From the NCBI RefSeq assembly GCF_022549785.1, contig NZ_JAKZGO010000005.1:176860-240859 (forward strand): 64,000 nucleotides of DNA, read 5' to 3'. The position numbers and the translations under genes are program-made. How positions within the stretch are numbered: the first letter of the stretch is position 1; each line of letters starts with the position of its first letter. This document shows, piece after piece, positions 47,080 through 53,932 of this stretch. The notes under the pieces were generated by a model. The model was not told where the DNA came from, ran no database searches, and saw only the letters and a list, made by a program, of their open reading frames with translations. The stretch is from Belliella alkalica (GTDB lineage: Bacteria; Bacteroidota; Bacteroidia; Cytophagales; Cyclobacteriaceae).

Positions 47080-47255
47080 ATGATATTAAATTGATATTTG
47101 AATATCTACAAGAATGCAAATTCGATAGGGAGAGTCTTTCTAACTTTCAGATTCTTGTCAACAAATTGTCTGCCTTGTCGGGTCAAAATCAGACGCCTAA
47201 AATCATCAAACGAAATTTAGGAAAGTAAATAGGTAAATATTTTATAAAAAATACT

Positions 47256-48017
47256 ATGAAACTCAACTTTAAAAAAACAGGCTCAGGAGAGCCTTTGATA
47301 ATACTACATGGGCTTTTTGGTTCTGCTGATAACTGGTTTAGTATTGCTAAAGAGTTGGAAAAACACTATACGCTCTACCTAGTAGATCAGCGAAACCACG
47401 GCGATTCTCCTCATAGCGATGAATGGAATTACAAAGTCATGGCAAAAGACCTAAACGAGCTGATGGAAGATGAAAAAATCGAATCGACCAACTTGATGGG
47501 CCATTCCATGGGAGGAAAGACTGTGATGAACTTTGCGCTTCAATACCCAGAAAAAGTCAAAAAATTGATCGTGGCAGATATTGCCCCTAGGCACTACCCT
47601 GTTCATCATCAGAGTATTTTGGAGGGATTGACATCAGTGAAGCTGCAAGAAATCAAGTCCAGGAAAGAAGCAGATGATCAACTTGCAAAACATATATCAG
47701 AGGCCGGCATCAGACAGTTTTTGCTAAAGAGTCTCGGAAGAGATAAGGATGGTAATTTTATTTGGAAAATAAACCTACCTGTAATCAATGATCAAATTGA
47801 GAATGTAGGTGAGGCTTTAGATTATGACACCAATTTTGAAAACCCTACACTATTTATGGGTGGAGCCAATTCTAAATACATTCAAGAGAAAGACAAAGAG
47901 GACATTGATAAGTATTTCCCTAACAACCATTTGATCTATATCAAAAATGCCGGACACTGGCTTCACGCCGAGCAACCGCAAGCAGTTGTGGAAACTGTCA
48001 AGGCGTTTTTGAAATAA
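47256..48017 (+). CDS. Alpha/beta hydrolase (YbfF-like esterase)
   Basis: The 253-residue protein has the alpha/beta hydrolase fold with ILHGLFGSADNWFSIAKEL, DQRNHGDSP, the nucleophile Ser84 in LMGHSMGGKTV and the catalytic His in NAGHWLHAEQP near residue 230. The pattern is close to E. coli YbfF esterase. No signal peptide. Substrate unknown; short acyl-CoA or ester compounds are likely. It precedes an SDR gene by 52 bases. Confidence 0.9.
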   Translation: MKLNFKKTGSGEPLIILHGLFGSADNWFSIAKELEKHYTLYLVDQRNHGDSPHSDEWNYKVMAKDLNELMEDEKIESTNLMGHSMGGKTVMNFALQYPEKVKKLIVADIAPRHYPVHHQSILEGLTSVKLQEIKSRKEADDQLAKHISEAGIRQFLLKSLGRDKDGNFIWKINLPVINDQIENVGEALDYDTNFENPTLFMGGANSKYIQEKDKEDIDKYFPNNHLIYIKNAGHWLHAEQPQAVVETVKAFLK

Positions 48018-48069
48018 GAAACATTGGAAATAATCGATAGCAACTTTAAACCTTGCACCCAAAAGCCAA

Positions 48070-48828
48070 ATGAACATAAGTTTAAAAAATCATAGAATCC
48101 TCGTAACAGGAGCTTCCAGAGGAATAGGAAGAGCTATTGCAGAACAACTTTCAGCCTCAGGGGCAGAAGTATTGATCCATTTCAACAAAAACCTAGAGGA
48201 GGCAACATCTTTACAGAATAGCTTGAAGAACGCGTCACATCTGGTACCCTGTGACCTTTCGGACCTAAACTCAGTCAAAGGGTGGATTCCTGATTTGATA
48301 AAAGCTTATGGACCAATAGACGCTATTGTCAACAATGCAGGTATAGCGATTTCTATAGCTGACGACAAAGAAATCGACGAATGGACAGATACCTGGCTCA
48401 AAACCATGGATGTAAACATCAATGCGCTTGCAATCATTAGCAAGGAGTTTGTAGAACACGCTCGAAAAAGGAAAAATGGAAGGATTATAAACATTTCTTC
48501 TCGTGCAGCATTCAGAGGTGACACCCCCGATTACTTAGCTTATGCCGCATCGAAGGCGGCAATCGTCAGCTATACAAAATCAATCGCAAGGTATTATGGT
48601 AAAGAGGGAATCAAAGCCTTTGTAATCGCTCCGGGATTTACCCGAACGGATATGGCTCAGGACTTTATGGACCAATATGGGGAATCTTACGCACTCGATG
48701 ACATCGCTCTTACAGAACTTACAGAACCAAAGGATATCGCACCTATGGTTACTTTGCTTTGCTCAGGCTTGGCAGACCATGCTACTGGTTGCACTATTGA
48801 CATCAATGCGGGGTCTTATGTACATTGA
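48070..48828 (+). CDS. SDR family oxidoreductase (FabG-like)
   Basis: The 252-residue classical SDR has the NADP-binding GASRGIGRAIAEQL (residues 15-28), NNAGIAIS near 90, catalytic Ser near 142 (INISSRAAF) and Tyr/Lys in YLAYAASKAAI. It resembles 3-oxoacyl-ACP reductases, but a fatty acid role is not proven by context. It probably shares an operon with the preceding hydrolase. Confidence 0.9.
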   Translation: MNISLKNHRILVTGASRGIGRAIAEQLSASGAEVLIHFNKNLEEATSLQNSLKNASHLVPCDLSDLNSVKGWIPDLIKAYGPIDAIVNNAGIAISIADDKEIDEWTDTWLKTMDVNINALAIISKEFVEHARKRKNGRIINISSRAAFRGDTPDYLAYAASKAAIVSYTKSIARYYGKEGIKAFVIAPGFTRTDMAQDFMDQYGESYALDDIALTELTEPKDIAPMVTLLCSGLADHATGCTIDINAGSYVH

Positions 48829-48909
48829 TGATAATTTTCGAGTTTTATTCAGATTTTACTAACCCTAGCCCCTATTCTCTGGTTATAAAATTTGCAATAA
48901 GCCATTATC

Positions 48910-49494
48910 ATGTCCAAAAGTGATTCTCTTACCCCAGAAATGATCAAAATCCTGAAAATTTTCGGATTGGGATCCATTCTGTTCGTATTGATGCTTTCAT
49001 TTTTCAATGAAAAGAGAGCCAATAACTCTGGTAAAGAAGATTCCATCCTAAGCATTACGGATGCTGAAAGAATATATTTTAAGAATGTCAGGGGACTTTA
49101 CTATGACATTGAAGGTAGGGATGATGCAAAAATGACTGTTTACAGGTTTGGAAAAAGACTAATCGAGTCTGAATCTCCTTTGATCAACCTCGCTATCCTT
49201 ATCAATCGAGTCAAAGACGAAGCTTACATTTATGTAGAGCCATCTTGGGACACAAACTATTTTAAATTGAGAATCACTTTAGATGATGAAGTAAATACTT
49301 TTGATTTTAAAAGTGGTGATAAGCTGTCACACTTTGAATTTGTAAACAGAATCTATCCTTTTTTGAGAGAAAATGCGTATTTTGAAGTCTGGAAAGATGA
49401 TAAATGGATTCCTATTCTTGAAAATGAAAAAGAAATAGACGCACTAAAAACCCCCATATCTGACTTCTACAGATTAATCAACAACCCAAAATAA
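48910..49494 (+). CDS. Unknown membrane-anchored protein
   Basis: I do not recognise this 194-residue protein. It has one membrane helix near the start (residues 18-35, GLGSILFVLMLSFF) preceded by a short cytoplasmic segment, and a soluble domain with regular strands such as GLYYDIEGRDDAKMTVYRFG and DEAYIYVEPSWDTNYFKLRI. It is an anchored periplasmic protein by prediction. The next gene starts 3 bases after its stop. Confidence 0.72.
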   Translation: MSKSDSLTPEMIKILKIFGLGSILFVLMLSFFNEKRANNSGKEDSILSITDAERIYFKNVRGLYYDIEGRDDAKMTVYRFGKRLIESESPLINLAILINRVKDEAYIYVEPSWDTNYFKLRITLDDEVNTFDFKSGDKLSHFEFVNRIYPFLRENAYFEVWKDDKWIPILENEKEIDALKTPISDFYRLINNPK

Positions 49495-49497
49495 TCA

Positions 49498-49962
49498 ATG
49501 GATCTCAAAAAAACCGATAATTTATGGAGGTTTTTGGTTATCAAAAATAACCTAAAATTAGAACAACAAGTCTCCCGAGATGTAAGCTATCGCATTCATA
49601 AAGGAGAACAAGCACTGACCCATACATTCAACCCCAAATTCTCACAAAATTCTTCTTTGTCTATTCGTGACAAAGGCTATCAAGAAAACCTCCTACACAA
49701 GCATCACCAAACATCAAAGAAAAGATTTGGGATACGTCAAAAAGCAATCTCACCAGTTTCTACAAATATTTTTTTCCCAAAGGAGCTCCTCAAGTTAAGC
49801 TTGAAATATGACCTAGAAATACAACAGGATCGGCTTGGCCATTACAATGTCACCATCAGCCCTTTCTATCCAAAAAACATTTACGACATCCTAAATACCG
49901 TCAACCTGATGAGCAGGACGCTCTGGGTGAAGAATTTTTTTGCAGAGGGGATCAGGAATTGA
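49498..49962 (+). CDS. Unknown basic protein coupled to preceding gene
   Basis: The 154-residue protein is basic and soluble, with no signal or recognisable motif. It has a stretch rich in His and Gln around residues 65-80 (NLLHKHHQTSKKRF) and a C-terminal segment HYNVTISPFYPKNIYDILN that looks like a small alpha-beta fold. It starts 3 bases after the membrane-anchored protein gene, so the two are likely cotranslated. No function can be given. Confidence 0.62.
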   Translation: MDLKKTDNLWRFLVIKNNLKLEQQVSRDVSYRIHKGEQALTHTFNPKFSQNSSLSIRDKGYQENLLHKHHQTSKKRFGIRQKAISPVSTNIFFPKELLKLSLKYDLEIQQDRLGHYNVTISPFYPKNIYDILNTVNLMSRTLWVKNFFAEGIRN

Positions 49963-50128
49963 AGGAATGAGGTTAAGAAGGTTGGAATGTTGTAAGGTTG
50001 TAAAGTTAGGGTGTTGAGTTTCTTTTCTTCTAAACAGTTTTGGGATTGATTTTTTGGGAGTTCAACCTTCCCTACTGAGTTCTCTATACAGGAGGGGCTC
50101 TTCAGCTTTGGTTGAACTTTGCATACAC

Positions 50129-51436
50129 TCACATCTCACGTCTCTTTTTTCTCGTTTCTTGTCCCCCCGCTCCCAACTTTTTTCCTATTGAAGATCCGAT
50201 TAATTGAGAATTGTAGATCCCGGAATGGCCACTAAAAACATAGGCTGTAACACATGCTACTCCTATAAAAATTCCTGATTCCGCACCAAAAAGCTCTATC
50301 CCCATCAGTGTGCATGCCAAAGGCGTATTTGTAGCGCCTGAAAATACTGACACAAATCCCATTCCTGCCAACAATGCTACTGGCAATGGAATCAAATAGG
50401 CAAGTGCATTGCCGAGAGTTGCTCCGGTATAGAATAACGGTGTCACTTCTCCCCCCTTAAACCCAGCCCCAAGGGTCAACGAAGTCATCCCTATTTTTGC
50501 CAAAAAATCATACCAAGGCAAATCCTCGGAAAAAGCATTTACAATGGTTGGAACGCCTAAGCCAATATATTTGGTAGTACCCATTGCGAAGACGATAAGG
50601 GCCACCATTACACCTCCAATGACTGGCCTCAAGGGAGGGTAAGATATATATTTTTTGAAGACTTCTGACCAAAAGTGTGTTGCCTTGGCAAACAGCCTTC
50701 CTGCTAGTCCGAAGCAAATCCCTGCTGGGATAATAAGCATTAAATTGATCAAATCTACTTTGGGTACAAATGGGATTTCATATTCTGTATGATGGACTTG
50801 CCAAAACTCTGCGCAGGCATAATGCGCCACAAAGGCTGCAATAAACGCTGGCAATATCGATTCATAGCGCACTCTCCCAATTACCAACCACTCCAAAGCA
50901 AAGACAGCACCTGCCAGAGGTGTACCGAAAACTGAGGAAAACCCTGCTGCTACTCCAATCGTGATGATGATTCTTCGGTCTTCCTTGGTTAATTTAAACC
51001 ATTTGGTAAATTGGTCAGCGATCGCTCCTCCCATCTGAACTGCCGTACCTTCCCTGCCTGCTGATCCCCCAAAGAGATGTGTTGCCAAGGTTCCGAACAA
51101 TACCAAAGGTGCCATCCGAAGTGGAATAGTTTTCTGAGGATTGTAAAACTCCTCCAAAAGCTGATTATTGCCTTTTACTACATCTTGACCATATTGATGA
51201 TAAGCCCAGCCAATCAGTAATCCCCCCAAAGGAAGAAGCGCAATGATCCACATGTTGTCTTCCCTATATTCAGTCACCCAATGAAGCGAAACCAAAAAAC
51301 CTGCAGATGCAGACCCAGCCAATAACCCAATCAAACTTGCCAAAACAAGCCATTTGGCAGTAAATTGGATACTAGGGAAAAACTCTTGTCTTGTAAACTC
51401 TTTGATTTTCAATTGTGCCATAACCTGCTCCAACAT
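50129..51436 (-). CDS. ClC family chloride channel/antiporter
   Basis: The 435-residue inner membrane protein has ClC landmarks: GSAGREGTAVQMGGAIAD (near residue 125, with the gating Glu in GREG), FSSVFGTPLAGAVFALEW, and GFKGGEVTPLFYTGATLG near 330. The first ClC motif GSGIP is not visible; the matching place has KGNNQLLEEF. It has no CBS tail. It could be an H+/Cl- or fluoride/proton antiporter. Met6 (51421) is an alternative start. Confidence 0.9.
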   Translation of the reverse strand: MLEQVMAQLKIKEFTRQEFFPSIQFTAKWLVLASLIGLLAGSASAGFLVSLHWVTEYREDNMWIIALLPLGGLLIGWAYHQYGQDVVKGNNQLLEEFYNPQKTIPLRMAPLVLFGTLATHLFGGSAGREGTAVQMGGAIADQFTKWFKLTKEDRRIIITIGVAAGFSSVFGTPLAGAVFALEWLVIGRVRYESILPAFIAAFVAHYACAEFWQVHHTEYEIPFVPKVDLINLMLIIPAGICFGLAGRLFAKATHFWSEVFKKYISYPPLRPVIGGVMVALIVFAMGTTKYIGLGVPTIVNAFSEDLPWYDFLAKIGMTSLTLGAGFKGGEVTPLFYTGATLGNALAYLIPLPVALLAGMGFVSVFSGATNTPLACTLMGIELFGAESGIFIGVACVTAYVFSGHSGIYNSQLIGSSIGKKLGAGGQETRKKRREM

Positions 51437-51697
51437 AAGCTAATAATGAATACTTCTGAAGAAATAAATTCAACAAAAGTGAAATAAATAAAGTTGAAGT
51501 AGGAGTCATCAGCACCAAAAACGGGCGGTTGAAGGTGGAACCCCATCACCTAAGTGTTACAAAAATAGAAAAGAATGCTTCTAAAGCTAAATTAGAGAAG
51601 GCTTTTTTTCCGTGGTAGAAATGGTTAACTTCTAATTCTTAAACAAAGTAGCTTATAATTGATTCTAAATAGTAAGCACTTAAGAAAACAAAAAGTC

Positions 51698-52609
51698 ATG
51701 AAAAACATATTAATAACTGGAGGATCGGGTTTGGTAGGAAAGCGAATTACAGCACACCTTGAAACAAAAGGATACAAAGTCGCCTGGCTTAGCAGATCCC
51801 CAGACAAATACGAACAAAAGTCATTTTTTTGGGATTTGGACTCGATGAAAATCGATGAAAATGCCATAACATGGGCTGATGCAATTATACACCTTGCAGG
51901 AGAAGGGGTGGCAGATAGCCGATGGACAGCCAAACGGAAGCAGGCAATCCTCCACAGCCGAACTCACTCCACCCAAATCCTCTCCGATGCAATCTCCAAA
52001 GCAGAGAAAAAGCCAAAAACCTTCGTAGCTGCCAGTGCTGTTGGCTATTATGGTTTTGATACAGGAGACAATTTGATCACAGAAAACAGTCCGAAAGGCA
52101 ATGATTTTTTGTCACAAGTGGTGACTGCTTGGGAAAACGAAAGTGAACGAATGGAAGGCCTTGGTTTGAGAACTGTTATGCTGAGAATAGGAATTGTGCT
52201 TGATAAATCTGGCGGGGCATTGAAAGAAATGATGAAGCCTCCAGTTGCAGCACCACTGGGCTCTGGTGAGCAATGGATGAGCTGGATACAAATTGAGGAT
52301 TTGGCAAGGATGTTTGTCTTCGCTGTAGAAAATGAAACCTTGTCGGGAGTTTTCAATGCCGTTGGCCCACAACCATCTACCAACAAAACAGTAACAGAAA
52401 ATGCTGCAAAGAAAATTGATAAAATGTTTGTTAGTATAGGAGTACCTGGTTTTTTGTTAAAAATAGTGCTGGGAGAAATGGCTCAAATGGTTTTGGGAGG
52501 AAATAAAGTCAGTTCCAAAAAAATAGAAGCCGCAGGATTTAAATTCCGCTACCCTACACTAGAAGAAGCACTTGAAAAAACGTTTTTAAAGGGAGGGTCA
52601 AGAGACTGA
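51698..52609 (+). CDS. TIGR01777 family oxidoreductase (YfcH-like)
   Basis: ATG 51698 gives MKNILITGGSGLVGKRIT, the standard Rossmann start; the longer frame from 51659 adds an unrelated leader. The 303-residue atypical SDR has HLAGEGVADSRWTAKRK near 65, FVAASAVGYYGFD near 110, the LRIGIVLDKSGGAL segment, and MSWIQIEDLARMFVFAVE. Family function is unknown (SDR39U1 type). It is cytoplasmic. A repeat-rich noncoding region follows it. Confidence 0.92.
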   Translation: MKNILITGGSGLVGKRITAHLETKGYKVAWLSRSPDKYEQKSFFWDLDSMKIDENAITWADAIIHLAGEGVADSRWTAKRKQAILHSRTHSTQILSDAISKAEKKPKTFVAASAVGYYGFDTGDNLITENSPKGNDFLSQVVTAWENESERMEGLGLRTVMLRIGIVLDKSGGALKEMMKPPVAAPLGSGEQWMSWIQIEDLARMFVFAVENETLSGVFNAVGPQPSTNKTVTENAAKKIDKMFVSIGVPGFLLKIVLGEMAQMVLGGNKVSSKKIEAAGFKFRYPTLEEALEKTFLKGGSRD

Positions 52610-52744
52610 AATATTGAACCTGTTTATTTGAGGAGAGAGGCGAGAAGCAAGACAAAGACTTGATTGAGATATGATATTTGAGACAAGAGATAAGATTCGA
52701 GAAGCAGTGACAGAGACTAGGTCACCTCGATCCCGAAAGCATTC

Positions 52745-52872
52745 AGGAGAAGCTTGTCCCGCAGAATTGCGGGGAGGTCTCGCCCCATTTTGAAACTGGA
52801 AAGTTAAATTGAAGTTGGGGTGTGAAATTCAGTATGAGATTTCTCCCCGTAATTCTACGGGGCAGGCTCCTT
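52745..52872. repeat. Inverted pair of REP-like hairpin repeats
   Basis: Unit A (about 52745-52786) carries the hairpin CCCGCA-GAAT-TGCGGG; unit B (52834-52872) carries CCCCGTA-ATTC-TACGGGG. Read on the opposite strand, unit B matches unit A along about 33 bases, sharing GCTTG/GCCTG, then CCCCGTAGAATTACGGGGA against CCCGCAGAATTGCGGGGA. Two copies in inverted order are typical of REP or BIME elements. They may form a large cruciform or be protein-binding sites. Confidence 0.78.
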
Positions 52873-52930
52873 TAGTCGAAATGCCTTGCTTATAAAACGA
52901 GAGGATAAGTATAAAAAAAGTGTTAAATAA

Positions 52931-53184
52931 TTTCAGGACGCGACAGCCCTGAAAAGCCTGTCTCGCATCCTTATCGGGAGGATTTTGACATTAGCATAGG
53001 GTTATAACCCTATGCTTGGATAAAAAGACATGTTCATTTCTGCCCTGATGGGGCAATTGAATGGTCGTCGGAATTTAAGAAAATTCAGGATGCGACAAAA
53101 AGAAAAGAGTATCATCTATTTTCAGGACGTGACAGGAAATATAGAGAAATTAATAGAAAAGGATCAACTATTTCAGGACGTGAA
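52931..53184 (+). repeat. Four short TTCAGGACGTGACA-like repeats
   Basis: Copies of a 14 to 16 base motif, TTTCAGGACGNGACA with one or two changes, are at 52931-52946, 53083-53097, 53119-53134 and 53171-53184, all on the same strand. The last lies 19 bases beyond the stop of the smallest PLDc_N gene. They are not adjacent, so they are dispersed rather than tandem. Confidence 0.7.
52993..53016. repeat. 24-base perfect palindrome
   Basis: A perfect inverted repeat of two 12-base halves (AGCATAGGGTTA and its complement) with no loop. Just after it, GCCCTGATGGGGC (53042-53054) makes a second small hairpin. The combination resembles dispersed intergenic repeats I recall from Bacteroidota genomes. 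Confidence 0.75.
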
Positions 53185-53202
53185 ACTGCTAGATTCCCTA
53201 TT

Positions 53203-53376
53203 TCAACTAGTACCTTTTCTACCAAAAAGGAACCAAAGTATAGTCCCAAGTAAAGGCAAAAACAGCACTACCAAAATCCAAACAATTTTATCACTTCCTG
53301 TACCAAATCTTCTTGTCAATACGTCATATATAGTATATGCGTAAATCAATAAACCTATTATTCCTAATCCAAACAT
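53203..53376 (-). CDS. Very small PLDc_N-type membrane protein (57 residues)
   Basis: A 57-residue frame starts at ATG 53376 and stops at TGA 53203. It begins MFGLGIIGLLIYAYTIYDVL, continues with DKIVWILVVLFLPLLGTILW and ends FGRKGTS. That is the two-helix PLDc_N pattern, in which the second helix is led by a charged residue plus WIL and closed by G-T-I-x-x. The gene starts 5 bases after a longer paralogue, so it belongs to the same operon. No catalytic domain is present. Such small proteins usually sit in the inner membrane; their role is unknown. Confidence 0.78.
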   Translation of the reverse strand: MFGLGIIGLLIYAYTIYDVLTRRFGTGSDKIVWILVVLFLPLLGTILWFLFGRKGTS

Positions 53377-53381
53377 AGCTT

Positions 53382-53624
53382 TTAATTAAATCTGTTAAAA
53401 TTTTTACTCTTTTGATTGGGAGCAATTATCCAATAAATAATAGTGCCTATTGGATTTGTAAATATGACAATCAAAATCCAAATCAATTTCATATTCGGAT
53501 CTTTAAAATTAGATCTAACTATATCAATTATAGTGACAACCCAAAAAATAAAGAACACAAAGGCTAGAAAACCAAATATCAAAAGGCCGGCCCCGCCTAC
53601 ACCTCCAATTATCAATAAATTCAT
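53382..53624 (-). CDS. PLDc_N-type small membrane protein
   Basis: The 80-residue protein has a first hydrophobic part (residues 5-35), then DIVRSNFKDPNMKLIWILIV and the second helix with FTNPIGTIIYWIIAP. This is the PLDc_N layout, found at the N-terminus of cardiolipin synthases but here without the enzyme. It overlaps the upstream paralogue by 4 bases (ATGA) and precedes the 57-residue gene by 5 bases. Function unknown. Confidence 0.8.
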   Translation of the reverse strand: MNLLIIGGVGGAGLLIFGFLAFVFFIFWVVTIIDIVRSNFKDPNMKLIWILIVIFTNPIGTIIYWIIAPNQKSKNFNRFN

Positions 53625-53851
53625 CTAAATCTAAGTTTTTGTTTGCGTGCTAAATGACTGTAAATAAACGGAGCTGCTGGATTTAGGAAAATCAAAAGCA
53701 ACACCCAAAGTATCTTTACTGAATTATCCTTAAATTCGGATCTTAATAAGTCTACGATACACCACAGCCATAAAATGGCATAAAGTGCAAACGCCAAGAA
53801 GATTGCATTTGGCACTATTAAATTCATTGAACTAGGAGTGACATATTCCAT
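53621..53851 (-). CDS. PLDc_N-type small membrane protein, first of three
   Basis: The 76-residue protein shows the same layout as its neighbours: a first helix ending CIVDLLRSEFKDNSVKILW, then VLLLIFLNPAAPFIY and a basic tail KQKLRFR. It is the first gene of a three-gene unit of tiny two-helix paralogues. Met9 is an alternative start. Inner membrane by prediction; role unknown. Confidence 0.78.
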   Translation of the reverse strand: MEYVTPSSMNLIVPNAIFLAFALYAILWLWCIVDLLRSEFKDNSVKILWVLLLIFLNPAAPFIYSHLARKQKLRFR

Positions 53852-53932
53852 GTTTGAATATTTAAGCTTAATTTCTAAAGAATCGAATCTACTAAAAATA
53901 GTTTAAAAACAACAACCAACTTTTATTTTAAA

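Larger units (their letters stand above)
52610..53202. other. Repeat-rich noncoding region
   Basis: About 590 bases between the TIGR01777 gene and the smallest PLDc_N gene. It contains an inverted pair of hairpin units, a 24-base palindrome and four copies of a short TTCAGGAYG motif, listed separately. No coding frame is believable; the frame 53030-53344 reads through these repeats. Confidence 0.7.

Noticed and set aside
47106-47219. A short minus-strand open stretch (36 codons) that reads like protein
   Set aside because: It has no start codon and no neighbour in frame. It may be a remnant of a lost gene, but I cannot support that.
52745-53016. Insertion sequence ends
   Set aside because: The inverted units are 40 to 50 bases apart with no transposase between them, which fits REP-like elements rather than an insertion sequence.
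53030-53344. A 104-residue plus-strand frame in the repeat region
   Set aside because: It runs through the palindrome tail and three dispersed repeats, has no recognisable protein pattern, and overlaps the well-formed 57-residue PLDc_N gene on the other strand.
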